DNA of 64,000 bases, taken from the NCBI GenBank assembly GCA_038049695.1, contig CP142455.1, positions 26,821,501-26,885,500 on the forward strand. Reading direction: 5' to 3'. Position numbers and translations under genes: made by a program. Positions 36,071 through 47,359 of the stretch are shown here, one piece after another. Under the pieces are notes generated by a model that was not told the DNA's origin, ran no database searches, and worked only from the letters and a program-made list of their open reading frames with translations. Origin of the DNA: Cinnamomum chago. Taxonomy: Eukaryota > Streptophyta > Magnoliopsida > Laurales > Lauraceae. Within the stretch, counting starts at the first letter, position 1; each line of letters starts with the position of its first letter.

Positions 36071-36558
36071 GGCCTGAGGGGAAAGAGCCTAGGTGGGGAA
36101 TGGAGCTGGTTTGGAGATTAGCTGAGGTTTGGTGGGCAAAAGGAAGGTTGGTTACTAGAGAGCTTATATAGCTAGTTGGCTGGGATGCAGGAAGAGGTGG
36201 AACGTGGGATGGGGGGACTGGCGGAGGAGCTAAGGGCTGGCTGGTAAGAGGGGGAAAATGGTGTTCTAAAGGGTTTGACAGAGGGGGAAAATGGTGTTCT
36301 AAGGGGTAGAGCAGAGGGGTAAATGGCTGGAGTGGGAGATGATTGGGGGGGGGGGGGGTGCTATGGTTTGGTTAGTAAGGGTGGAAAAAGTAGCTGGATT
36401 GCTAAGGAGATGGAGGTGGGACTAGGGGGGAGGAAGGTAGGGCGGGGGTGGGGAGAGATGGGTGGGGGGAGCAGGGATGCTCTTCTTTGGGAAGCTCATA
36501 CCTCGGGTGAAAGAAATGAGAATATGGATCGAAAAAAAAAAGAAAAAAGAACGATCTT

Positions 36559-37025
36559 AAAGACAAAAAAAATTGAGAATCAAGAATGAAATCATGTAAA
36601 GCACTCAAAACAATTGTTACTTCTTGCTTAAATCTCTTCGAATAATTGAAAATCAAGAAGTAGAAGATGGGAGAGAAAAATCCATGCTTGCCCACCCCTT
36701 TCTCTCTCTTTCCCTCAATGTCTCTCTCGTCTCGTTCTTCCTTTCTCTAATCTCACTCACCCAAGTTGGACTTGGGCGTGTGGAATTAGGTGAGAGGGAT
36801 GGATTGTATTTATTAATTTTGGGTATCCCAATATGAATGCTCTCAAGTTATTTGTTTCTCTCAATTGGTTTGCTTTTCTAATCTTAAAAGAACTCTTTTA
36901 ATTTAATATATTTAAATGGCTGAAAACAAGCCCCCTTGGGTGTGCAACACAAAGTGGGACCCCTACTTGTCAGTTGTTTGCAACAATTATCTTATGTCAT
37001 GGTTTTCTTTCCTTAACAAACTTTT
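36559..37025. other. LINE target sequence, no gene seen
   Basis: Continuous with the sequence left of 32563 once the LINE is ignored. A CT-rich stretch near 36700-36760 is present; no protein recognised. Confidence 0.45.
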
Positions 37026-37945
37026 TTAATTTTATCTTCTTTAATTTATTTACTAAAAGGCAATTGTATTAGAAAGAGGAAACAAACAAGGCAGAAGGCC
37101 CAAGATAGCCAAGAAGGCCACTATACAACAAAAGGCAGAAAGAAAAAAGGGAAAAACTATCAGCTACAAAACCTCATACAAATAGGGTCAGACAAGAAAT
37201 TGCAAATCGCCTAAAGAGGCCTACTAGAAAAAGGTTTGTCGATAGATCTGAGAGAGAAAAAAATAAGCTCTTTCAGATATAGCTTAACCTTTGTCAGAGA
37301 GGCTCTACAGTTTTCATAAGTGAGATCATTCCTACTTTTCCAAATAACAAAAGAGGTAGTGAAAAACATTGAGGAAGCACCCTTACGAGCCAACTTGTCA
37401 CTGTTTGAAGATAGACTGAGCCAGATCTTGGAAGGGAGCAGAGGAGCAACAATGGAGACACCAGCAGCTTGAAGGATCCATCTCCAGAGATCAATTGTAA
37501 AGGGATGGAGAAAGAGGAGATGAAGCAGTCTCCAGATTGTTTTTGCAAAGACGGCATCAAGGGGCCAAGCTATAGCCAACAAATTGGGCCCACTCTTGCG
37601 TTGGGGTCTTACAGTGCATCAGCCGCCAAAACAAAGAAAGAAACTCTCGGGAGCATCAGGTGGTTCCAGGCCAGGATAGCCCACTCCACTGGCTCTCTTC
37701 TCGATCTAATAATCTGCCATGCCTCCTTGAAAGAACGGTCTTGGCCTGGATGAGTTTTTCAAATCATGTAGTCTTCAGAAACTGGGACTAATGATAGGTG
37801 CTGGACTGCATTCCTCAGAGCCTCATTCACCCCCAGCTGAAATCCAGATGGAATTATCCAACCCGAGCCATCCCAAAGAGAACAAACCTTTTGATGGAGG
37901 GGGAAGGAAAGAGAAGGAATTTGAGCTGCCAAGCTAGTGTCTTCA

Positions 37946-40943
37946 TGTCGCGACCCCGGATAGGGAATCCCAATCCGGGATCGGGAATCCCAATCCGGGA
38001 TCGGGACATTAGTGTGTGATGATTATTCAAGAGGATTATCTACATCCACAATATACAATTTATTTAATTTCCCACAGGTGTCCGCGGTGAGGATATCATA
38101 ACCATAATTGAATATTTCTGTTAAATGCGGAAGCATGTAGCAAATCAAATAGTCAAACCATCCTTGGTCATAAAAACAATAACACCAGACTAAAATACTG
38201 TATCAGAATGAGCAATGATTTAAAGCATGTTTCCCAATAGTTGTTAAAGTTAGACAAAATATCATTTAATTACATTCCCAAAAATAGAGGCCAACAAAGG
38301 CCAATATACACAAAACAACAACCCAAAAGAATGGTTAAATAGCTCCCCTCAAAATGTTACGCTTCTCAAAGCAATCTGATGTCTACATGACATCGTCAGC
38401 ACGCCACTCGACTAGAGGTTGCGGCGCGCCTACCGCCTCCTCCGGCTCCTCCTCAAGGAAGCCGACAACGGGACCTGAGTACCAAAGCAAAGGGGTCAGA
38501 CACGACGGTCTGGCAAGAGAAAGCAATGATACAACAATATCTAATACAAGAAAATCTCTGGCAAAGCGTATAAATCTGAGTTAAGCAAGAACTCTCATAA
38601 AATAGATAAATCATTTGCGATGAACAAGTAAACAATATAAAACATATCAGGTATCCAAGGATTCGAGAACTAACAAGGTGGCAATCACATAAAGCTAAGT
38701 CCTCTGTCACTAAAGTGACAACAGTATCACGGGACGTTGATCTCAGTCACACAAGGTGAGGAGAAGCAACGTAAACATATATACAATATAAATATACGGG
38801 AACGGGGCCACGGTAGCGAACCGGGTATCGGGACAGGACCACGGTAATGACCGGGTGTCGGGATCCAAACTGCAGCTGGCGGGACGGGAGAGGGATTTCC
38901 AAGTCGGTGGATCAAACCGACAAGGTATCCAAGCTTAGTGATGCCAACTCATAGGATAAATAACACATCGAGACATATGCAAGTAAATAAAGTGCAAGTA
39001 AATCAATGAACGGGCAAGAATATTCAATATATAACTTTCATTTCATATCGGGCAATACTCTTCGGGACGAGTCCATGTTACTAGTGTAACCATCAATCTT
39101 TCGGGAAAACAGATTATGTAAAGTAAATCTTGGAAAAGAAGAAATAAAATGAATTATTACAATTCCGGGAAAATATTGATTTCAAGATCTATTTAAGTGA
39201 ATAGGGGTCCCGTATGTCAATTATTGAAATAATTTGGTACTCCTTGAGTTTGAAGACATTCCAGGCTCCTTATGCACTTTTACTATTTTTAAAACTTAAT
39301 ATGAGCTTATGGATAGTACTAGATGCTATGATAGAAGAATCAAGACTATAACGGTCCATCCTAAGTATGATGTCAACCCGGAACCATCGAGCAACCTACT
39401 CAGTCACCGAAAGGAATTGAATTCGCGATACCCAAGGAAATAGACTTTGCATTTAGGTATGAAGAAGGTATCGTGTCGTTCCATCCCGTTCAAGATTGAA
39501 ATAGATTGTACTTCGATGCATTCCGAACCAACCATGAAGAGCATCGGCTCAAGACGCTCTCACATATGGTCAAGTGAGTCCAAGGAGGGTAGCCAAGGTC
39601 CACAAAAAAAATAAATCTCAAAACCCACTACACAGGGTCCGATCGATCGGCCGATCGATCGGCCCAAAAAGCCTTACAGTTAAAAGTCAGACCGATCGAT
39701 CGGCCTGTAGGTCCGATCGATCGGCACTGGGCGTGAAGCATGCCCGGGAACTTGATTTTTCTCCTTTTTTGTTTCCTTTCCTTCCAACACCTCAACAACC
39801 ACAATTAACCATGAACAAGGTGACTTAAACACATGATTCCAAGACATTAAATGAGGCTATCAAGATGTGTAAAGATCATTTATTTCAACCATGGAAAAAT
39901 CAATGAAAGTAATCAATGAAAGCATGAAAACCATAAATACTTCACCAAACCATTTCAAACTTAAAAACATCCAAACATTCACTTGCCTCAAGTCCAAGCT
40001 AGCCAAAAACAAGCCTCTACTCACTTCTTAAGCTTACTTCCAAGCTACAATCAAAAACCCCAAAAACAACCCTAAAATGGGTTACACAAGGAATGAAAAT
40101 GAAAGAACTTCTAATAATGCAAATGTAGCTTCCCTAAGGCTAGAAGATCACTAATCTAGGAGATGAATAAGATCACTTACTTGCAAGGTCTCCTAATGGA
40201 CAAGGTAAGCTCAAGGGAAGTCTCAAAGTTGATGGATTCTTCTAAAAATAGTATCAAGAGGAAGCTTGTGAGATGAGGAAGAGATTGGAAATCTCCATTT
40301 CTTGATTGATGAGCTCTTGGTGAGGCTTGGAGATGGAGAAGCAAGAAGAAGAAAAGAAAAGCAAGGAAGAACCCTAGACTCAATAGTTGTGCTGGAACAT
40401 GAAAATGGAGAAGGAAGGGAAGGGTTCCTCTTTGTTAACACTTGGGTGGTTGGGTCCCACAACTTAAAGAACTACGTTGGCTGAAATCATCTCTCTCGGG
40501 TCCTCGAATGAATTCGACGAAGGAGGAAGAAATGTTCGTCGAAATATCTAGTTTCCAAAAAGTGTATGTTTCGCGAGTTTCGAGAATATTAAGTTTTGGG
40601 TACAGATTTGGTGTGAAATGACTGTTTTACCCTCAAGGCTATGAAATCGGGTTTTGGGGCCTCGAATGGACACGGGATCAACATGAAAGTTGTATGGATC
40701 CACAAGATGAATACAACGGGCCAAAAACACAATTTAAAACACGTCGGGAAAATTTCACAAGAAAATGCAAAGCCGAAAAAGGGAACCCCCAAAGGGCCCC
40801 ACAAGCAATCAATCACTCCAAAAGGCCCAAAACTAGAATCAAGGCTATTCCAAACCCAACTAGACCAAAAACACTAATCAAGCTTAGCACTAACACGCAA
40901 CTTAATTAGCACTAAACGGGTTCACTCGGGTCGGGGTCTTACA
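37946..40943 (-). mobile_element. solo LTR, gypsy-like, 3.0 kb
   Basis: Plus strand starts tgtcgcgaccccgg and ends cggggtcttaca, with a perfect 5-bp duplication cttca (37941-37945 and 40944-40948). No internal domain. It is closely related to the LTR at 61583: both share the block around aatttcccacaggtgtccgc and the same order of further blocks. The short acidic frame ending EWRADDVM lies on the minus strand at about 38383-38480. A palindrome island (cgatcgatcgg words) lies at 39638-39735. Orientation is inferred from the acidic frame. Confidence 0.9.
39638..39735. repeat. palindrome island, CGATCGATCGG type
   Basis: Four copies or partial copies of (c)cgatcgatcggcc occur within about 100 bases, 1.69 kb from the left end of the LTR. 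The sequences on either side match the flanks of the GGTCGACC-type island in the related LTR at 63268-63455. Confidence 0.88.
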
Positions 40944-40998
40944 CTTCAGGCCAACAGTCAAACCAGATGTCAGAAAATAAGGTTCTTAATTTTATCTT

Positions 40999-41401
40999 GT
41001 GTTGCTAAAGATATTTATTGTAAATAAGGTTATACCCCCTATTTGCATTCAATAAAAATAATCAAAAAATTAAATTCCGATAGAATAAGAATTTAACTTT
41101 TCAGTTTTAGCACAATATTTGATTTTTCGTTGTTTGAATAAAATCCCAACACTCAAATGTGAAGGGTTTTTCTTCTTTTCAAATTTCAAAAGGACAAAAA
41201 ACCATTTTATCTCTAACCATTACTAAAAAACTAAAGACCGGCCAAATTCTCTCACATTTGGATATCCAACAGGGATAATATCACTATTGTATGAGTACAA
41301 ATCTCCTGTTTCAACATATCCACACTTGCCACCTATGCAACTAATCCACATCAGCGCCTATTCACCCATGTGATTTTATTTAAAATAAAGACTTTTGGTA
41401 G
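40999..41401. other. intergenic, no gene seen
   Basis: AT-rich spacer between the LINE and the copia-type element. Confidence 0.4.
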
Positions 41402-41406
41402 GGTTC

Positions 41407-42054
41407 TGTGAGGGCCAAAATCGCGAGACAGGGCTCGCTATAGTGATCGAGGCAAGGATGCTCAATCCGATCTGAACTCTTATAAAGAGTTTGAGTCTGT
41501 TTGTTCTTCTTATTGGAGTTTTATTATAAGACTCTTGCATGGGTTTGGGGCTATAAATTGGGTGTTTCTCTCAACCCAAAAGTACACATAAGAAGTTCCT
41601 CTCTCTTGTTCTAAGGTGTCTCAAGAGAAATTTCTTGTTCTCTAGGGAAATATTTGAGAGGTTGTTCTAAAGGGCTGCTCTAGAAGGTTTGAAGCTTCTA
41701 TTTCTTTATAAAAGATTTGTTCATCTTGGTTTTCAAGGTGATTGAGAAGGATCAAGCACGAGGAGTGGTGCGCGGCGGGGAAGTCGTTGCAACAGGAGAA
41801 GTTGTGCAAAAACAATTACAGTCCTTAGGTCGACTTACTGACTGGGATAAAAAAAAGTTGTGAGTATATCTTATAACCGTTCAATAGTGATTAGTTTTTC
41901 TAATCATGGTTTTTCTCCCGGTAAGGGTTTCCTCGTTAAATTTGTGTTGGCCGTTTTGCTAGTACTATCTTGTTTGGTTGGTTACATTCGTTGTGCATTG
42001 GTTTGGTTAATTGGACTAGCTTACTCATTCCATTCTAGTAACTTGCAACTTTCA
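41407..42054 (+). repeat. 5' LTR of the copia-type element
   Basis: 648 bp, bounded by tgtgagggcc and ctttca. Its continuity across the words cttataaccgttcaatag shows what the other LTR looked like before the solo LTR entered it. Confidence 0.88.
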
Positions 42055-42249
42055 ATTGGTATGAGAGCGGATTGCACTATTCTATTGTGTATATCATATG
42101 TATTGGTAGAATGGATATCTACTGCGAAGGCGCCTCTTCCAAAATCCATAAATCTGTTGGTAAGAAGAAATCTTCTCAAGGAATTTAGTGCTATGAGTAT
42201 CATGGATATAAACACATTGCTAGTGATTAAGATAATAGGAAACCAAAGA

Positions 42250-43060
42250 AAATGGTTTTTAATTTGAAAATGTCTGAGTCTGAGAAGCCTGACATAGGCA
42301 AAGGGAAGTTCATTGCATTTATGGGAACTTCTCGTTCCGCTACTTCCTATGTTTCTTCCGATGCTAAGACTGATCAAGATAATCAGTCAGAGGAAGAACC
42401 AGATTGGAAAACTGAATATGAGACACTTTTCAAAAAGACCATGAAGATGGTTAAAGTAAATAAAATAAGTTGCAATCAAATGGAAAACGTTTGAAGAATC
42501 TCCTTTAAAGCTAAACTTACTGAAGCTCTTCCAAAAGTACAAAAATTGGAGGATTAGAACAACAGAATGGCAGACAAATTGACTGCAGAATCACAGAAGT
42601 GTGACTTATTTTATTTTGATATCAAGACTTTGAAAGCAGAGAATTTTGATTTGAACGGAAGACTCAAGATGGTTCTGTCTAAGTTACATACTGCTAAAGC
42701 TTCATTAAAAATGATGAATGCTAGATCGAAGAAACTCAATGACATCATGTGCAGTCAAAAGGCACACACTGACAAGCATGGCATTGGCTACACTAACGGA
42801 GCATCCACTTCCACTGTCAAAGGTATAAACTGTTTTGTTAAAAATTCAGTTGTTACTAATCCTATAGTTAGTGTTGCACACAGAGCTCTAAAGAAGAAGA
42901 ATGTGTCATGTCCTGAATGAATTCCCACTTGCCACCATTATGGAGATAAATGACACATTCGACCCTATTGCAATAAGCTGCGAAGTTCACCAAAACAAAT
43001 GCAATTGAAAAGGCAGAAGACTGAGCCAAAGATAAATACGAAAGATGTTTGGCTCAAGAA
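42250..43060 (+). pseudogene. gag-like remnants of the copia-type element
   Basis: Open stretches on the plus strand (42252-42494 and 42567-42920) encode a lysine/glutamate-rich protein with KFIAFMGTS, SEEEPDWKTEYETLFKKT and a helical segment, in the style of the C-terminal part of copia gag; knuckle-like residues follow near 42930-42990. The frame is broken. Confidence 0.6.
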
Positions 43061-43942
43061 AAAAGACCTACCTTCTGTGTTGCTACACACTCTGCTGAAA
43101 TGCCTAAATATACAAGTGTACGTTCTGAAGCTTCATCACCTCTGATCCGCAAGATCAAGCCCCCACCCTAGTGCTGATACGAAGATCATACTAATGGGGA
43201 ATCAAAAGTGAGAGAGAGCTGTAGGATCCAGATTGATAGAAGTTGCATGATGATATTTATTTTATCAATTATGAAGAAAAACAGGGGGAGAAGAATGGAG
43301 CTAGGGGGATTTTTTCAAGCAAATAAGCAAATAGTAAACATTGCAAGATCTACAGTGTTGAAATTTTTTTATATATAATTTCAATATATTTTTGGGTTTT
43401 TCTTTTGGGTAGATCAATCTGTTTTGTCCTTAGGAGTTTTGTCCATAAATTGCCAAAAGGGTAAGATTGTTAGGGCCAAAATCCCGAGACAGTGCTCGCT
43501 ATACCGAGCGAGACAATGATGCCTAATCTGATCCAAACTCTTATGAAGAGTTTGTGTCTGTTTGTTCTTCTGATTCGAATTTTATTAGATGACTCTTGCA
43601 TGGATTTGGCACTGTAAATTGGATGTTTATCTCAACCCAAAAAGTACACACAAGAAGCTCTTCTCTCTTATTCTAAAGTGAGAAAACCATAAGAGAGATT
43701 CCTTGTTCTCTATTGCAATATTTGAGAGATTGTTCTGAACGGCTACTCTAGAATGTTTGAAGCTTCTACTTCTTTGTAGATGATTTGTTCATCTTGGTTC
43801 TCAAGGTGACTGAAGGAGGATCAAGCACGGAGAGCGGTGCGCTACGGGGAAGTCTTTGCAACAGAAGAAGTTGTGCAAGAATAACTAAAGTCCTTAAGTC
43901 AACGTACTGACTGGGATAAAGGAGCTGTGAGTATGTCTTGTA

Positions 43943-45640
43943 TGTTAGGGGTTTTGTGTTATTGCAATTTGATGGATGCGTTATCATTTTGGCATCTTTT
44001 GAATTTTCACACATGCATTGATTTAGAAAATACTTGAAATCTTGATTTACACATGCATTGATTTTAAGACTTGTAGAAATCTTGGTTCATGCATGTTTTG
44101 ATTTTAAACTTGGATGCAATTAGTTTTGTAAGAAGTTTTATGAATCAAGCAAGCCTATGAGTTTTAAATCTTTCAAATCATTTTAGGCTTTTTATGTTTC
44201 ATATTTTTAAACCTCTTAGTTTGATTTAAATCATGATTCCAAGCTTGATTCATTGGCTCAAAATTCCCCTCAAAGAATTATCTTTTAATAAGCATTTTAG
44301 GGAAAAATGGTCCCATGCCCGAGTCGACCTTAGGCCGGTCGACCGGCCACACTGCAGATCGACCGGGAATAGAGCCATTGAGTTCTTTTTCAAACGGTTA
44401 GATTTTTTACCGTTAAGCTCAGGTTGATCGGGGAAAGGTGCAGGTCGACCGGGGACTTGCAGAAACTCATTTTTTTAGTATAAAAGCAAGTTCATTCCTT
44501 TGAAAAATAAGAGGAACTAAGAGTCCCTCCTTGAGATGTTTTGAGGCCAATCAAAGGGGAATGAGCTAAGGGATGAAAGGGGTCATTTGGAAAGTTAAAG
44601 CTTGGTTCCATTGAATTAAATCACTAAGTAAGCTTTACTTTTCTTAATCATATGTTTTCATGCTTTGCTTTAATTATTGGTAAATCTTTTCTAGCATGAT
44701 AAACTATGATTTGTTGTGTCCTTAACATGCATATGTTTTGAATTGATTTATTGTTTTGGATGCATCACCTTGATTCAAACCAAGTAGTACTCAAATTGGT
44801 ATATCTAAGTAAATCATGTTATTGAAAACATTTACATATGATTTGTCCCTTAACTTCAATCAAATCTATTTTTTGTGTTTTACACTTTCAAATGCTTTTA
44901 GCATACATATATTGAGCTACATTGTTAATTTGATTGAAATCCTTATGCATCACATGTTTTGTTCTTAGAATTTCGCAACTTGTTTGGGATACATAGGTAT
45001 ATCTTTTACAAGTTATTTTTAACATGTGATTAGCATTCTTTCCTCAATCATAAATGTTTTTATGAGCTAAAACTTTTGAAAGCCTTTGGCATACATTTAT
45101 GAGCTTTTATTTTCAAATTGACTGAGGACATCATACATACACATTGTGCATTCATAGTGTGTGTGTGTGTGTGTGTGTGAATTAGATTTTCAATCTCATA
45201 TCCGCCTAATTAAGAGGCATTGTATTGAGCTAAAATTGTATCTCCATCAAGTGTATTCTAGACACTACTTAGAGAGATAATCAAGCTTTTGGTTGCAAAG
45301 GTTATTGTTTAAGCATAGTGTAAGAGGTTATTGCTTAGCCTTGAAAAGCATAATGTAAAGGTTATTGCTTAGCCTATTGAAAAGTATTGATAGTGGAAAT
45401 CCAGTGGGGTATTGGATCACAAGCCGGTAGTGGATGTAGGCATTGAGGCCAAACCACTATAAATCCTTGTGTGATGGTGCATGCTTTGTGGTGATTGTTT
45501 TAGTTAGCTACCGAATTTATTTACTTAATCATCACTTGTGACTAATTGAACTATAAAAGTTAAAATTGGGCATTATTGGTTACTAAGTTGCACCTCACCC
45601 TATTCAGCCCCCCTCTAGGGTTAAGGATCACGGACTTTCA
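43943..45640 (+). mobile_element. solo LTR inserted into another element's LTR
   Basis: Starts tgttaggggttttgtg and ends cggactttca, with a perfect 5-bp duplication ttgta (43938-43942 and 45641-45645). It belongs to the same family as the LTR at 50736-52415 (shared gcaatttgatggatgc start, GT microsatellite, ctattcagcccccctctagg end). It contains a palindrome island (ggtcgacc type) at about 44321-44455 and a GT run at 45157-45179. Confidence 0.92.
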
Positions 45641-45855
45641 TTGTAACCGTTCAATAGTGATTGGGATTTCTGATCGTGGTTTTTCTCCCGATAAGGGTTT
45701 CCACGTTAGATTTGTGTCTGCCTTCTTATGGTGATTGCTTGGCAGATAGTTTTGCTAGATCTATCTTGTTTAGTTGGTTACATCCACTGTGCATTGGTCT
45801 GGTTAATTGGACTAACTTACTCATCCCATTCTAGTAAATTCCAACTTTTAGGTTT

Positions 45856-46250
45856 TTTCATAAATATGAAAATCTCCATCCCCAAAACAGAAGACGAAGA
45901 GAACCCTAGTTCTCCTCTACCTGAAATCTCCTTCGCTTTCCTTGAGCCCCACTACCACCACCACTTCCTCCTCCTTCGGCATCTTTCCCTACAATGGAGG
46001 GTTCTTTCCTTGGATGCATTCATCTCGAACACATGGAATGGAGAAACGAGGGGCATGAACTCCACCTCTTCGTCCCCCCTCTTCCCACCGTATTCTTTTA
46101 CTCACTTGATTGAGTCAAACAATCAATCTTACCAGAAACAATGGAGATAGAATTATGTGTGGCAACTAGTGAGAGAGGGAATAATGGCAACTGCTCCTTA
46201 TACAACGAACCTTTACAATGCAAAAGTGCAATGTGAAACATATAAGGATA
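45856..46250 (+). other. unassigned sequence before the DUF3444 fragment
   Basis: An open frame (through 46150) encodes a histidine/serine-rich peptide (EISFAFLEPHYHHHFLLLRH) with no recognised family. It may be a host-derived fragment or chance. Confidence 0.3.
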
Positions 46251-46263
46251 ATAGGAAATAACA

Positions 46264-46580
46264 AGCAAAGGTTGGTAGAAAAGTGGACAACTCCAAAGAC
46301 GAAGACAACTCTGATGAAGTCTCAATTCGGAGAACAAGACCCAATCAAATTTTGCATCTACTACCTACGTTCACTGATTTTGCAAAGGATAGAATAGAAA
46401 GCCAGTTTTGCAGTTGATCAAATTTGGGCTGCTCCTGATACAAATAGATGTATGTGGAGATTCTATGGTTGTATTAAGAAGATCTTTTCTGACCAGTCAG
46501 AGTTGGTTGTTAGATGGCTAGAACCCTGTCCTGATGTAGATAACCAAGATGCCGAAAGAGGAATGACAGGAGCATATTGA
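46264..46580 (+). pseudogene. fragment of a DUF3444 (DNAJ-associated) gene
   Basis: Bases 46416-46580 encode DQIWAAPDTNRCMWRFYGCI, KKIFSDQSELVVRWLEPCPD and then TGA. This matches the start of the plant DUF3444 domain (VGQIWALYD..DGMPRFYARI.KVFS...L.I.WLEP.PD). The preceding 46264-46415 encodes a charged linker and FTDFAKDRIESQF, matching the F.DFDKDR..E.F lead-in, but in a frame shifted by one base: one extra T in the run at 46406-46409 separates the two. The N-terminal J domain and most of DUF3444 are missing, so this is a decayed host-gene fragment. No captured-element boundary was recognised around it. Confidence 0.76.
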
Positions 46581-46776
46581 GGAGAGGAGATTTCAGGAAT
46601 AGGAGAACTAGTGTTCTCTTTGATCATCTATTTTGAGGGTGGAGATTTTTTTATTTATGACAAACCCCCTCCCAGAAGTCTTTATTTTAAATAAAATCAC
46701 ATAGATAATGGAATGGGTAAATGGTGAGTGAGTAGGCATTGACGATCCGGACTCCTATTGCATATATTGGAGGATC

Positions 46777-47354
46777 TGTAGCGCCCGGGCCCGCTCTCCA
46801 CATGATATTGCCATCTTTGGACCACATGCCTCATGGTTTTATTTTTGGTAGGCCTTAACCCACCAAATGATATTATCCACTTTGACCCACATGCCTTACA
46901 GTTTTGTTTTTGGAAGGCCGCCTCAACCCACCAAATAATATTGTCCGATTTGGCCCACATGCCTCACGGTTTTGTTTTTGGTAGGCCTTAACCCACCAAA
47001 AGCCCTCATGTGAAGTTAAGGTCAGGTCTCACATGGAAAACACGATGTGAGACCCAAGATTAGGACTAGTGTGTTTCCGTAGGAAACCAGAGCTGTTCTC
47101 GGCTCTAATATCATCTTTAATGACCTGGGCCCACTCTCCACATGATATTGTCTGCTTTGGTCCACATGCCTCATGGTTTTATTTTTTGTAGGTCTCAACC
47201 CACAAAAAGGCCTCATGTGAAGTTAAGGTCAAGTCTTACATATCTATACACAAGATCAGGACTAGCATGTTTCCGATGTGGGACTTATGCACTACCGCAT
47301 ACCCAGTCCTTGCCGGATCCAGCGCCCTTCTACAGGGGAGCCACAGGCGTGACA
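46777..47354 (-). mobile_element. small TRIM-like LTR element
   Basis: Two related repeats, about 46777-47085 and 47117-47354, share the order gggcccactctccacatgat, cacatgcctcatggtttt, aacccac, cctcatgtgaagttaaggtc and gtttccg. Between them is a short segment with ggctctaatatcat, a decayed version of the complement of an initiator-Met primer site (ggctctgatacca). There is no coding capacity. In the left repeat the unit with gatattgtccgctttggcccacatgcc-like sequence occurs three times in tandem (about 46800-46999). Boundaries are approximate and no target duplication was confirmed. A non-coding fossil. Confidence 0.68.
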
Positions 47355-47359
47355 TATCC

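Larger units (their letters stand above)
32579..36542 (-). mobile_element. L1-type LINE, interrupted and missing its middle
   Basis: A perfect 16-bp target duplication, aaaaaagaacgatctt, lies at 32563-32578 and 36543-36558. The 3' end is on the left: a T run (complement of a poly(A) tail) followed by ggctgaatgggtaatttcat, similar to the 3' ends of the LINEs at 37039 and 49134. The C-terminal part of ORF2 is at about 32945-33900 and the N-terminal part of ORF1 at about 35826-36070. Between them sit a gypsy-like LTR (about 34050-35820) and a short AT-rich segment; the rest of ORF1, endonuclease and reverse transcriptase are absent, several kb less than a full L1. The G/A-rich stretch 36071-36542 would be the 5' UTR. 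Confidence 0.88.
37039..40985 (-). mobile_element. 5'-truncated L1-type LINE, split by a solo LTR
   Basis: A 13-bp target duplication, ttaattttatctt, lies at 37026-37038 and 40986-40998. LINE sequence occupies 37039-37945 and the short 40949-40985; a 3.0-kb solo LTR (37946-40943) was inserted later. The minus strand encodes the zf-RVT tail of ORF2 (FAKTIWRLLHLLF, FVIWKSRNDLTYENC, SIDKPFSS at 37211-37582) and, further upstream in another frame, an ORF2 segment around ARVGWIIPSG-like words. The 3' end (ctaatacaattgccttttag on the minus strand) resembles those of the other LINEs. It was a roughly 0.94-kb 5'-truncated copy. Confidence 0.82.
41407..45850 (+). mobile_element. copia-type LTR element without recognisable pol, one LTR split by a solo LTR
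   Basis: The 5' LTR (41407-42054) begins tgtgagggccaaaatc and ends aactttca, followed by a primer site reading attggtatgagag. A polypurine stretch (gccaaaagggtaagat) precedes the 3' LTR, which starts tgttagggccaaaatc at 43468 and ends near 45850; it is split by a solo LTR at 43943-45640. Flanking pentamers ggttc and ggttt match at four of five positions. The 1.4-kb internal domain contains only gag-like remnants, so the copy is non-autonomous and broken. The gag style with a CCHC knuckle and the terminal polypurine signal resemble SIRE-type copia elements; this is a tentative clade call. LTR divergence by eye suggests an old insertion. Confidence 0.85.
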
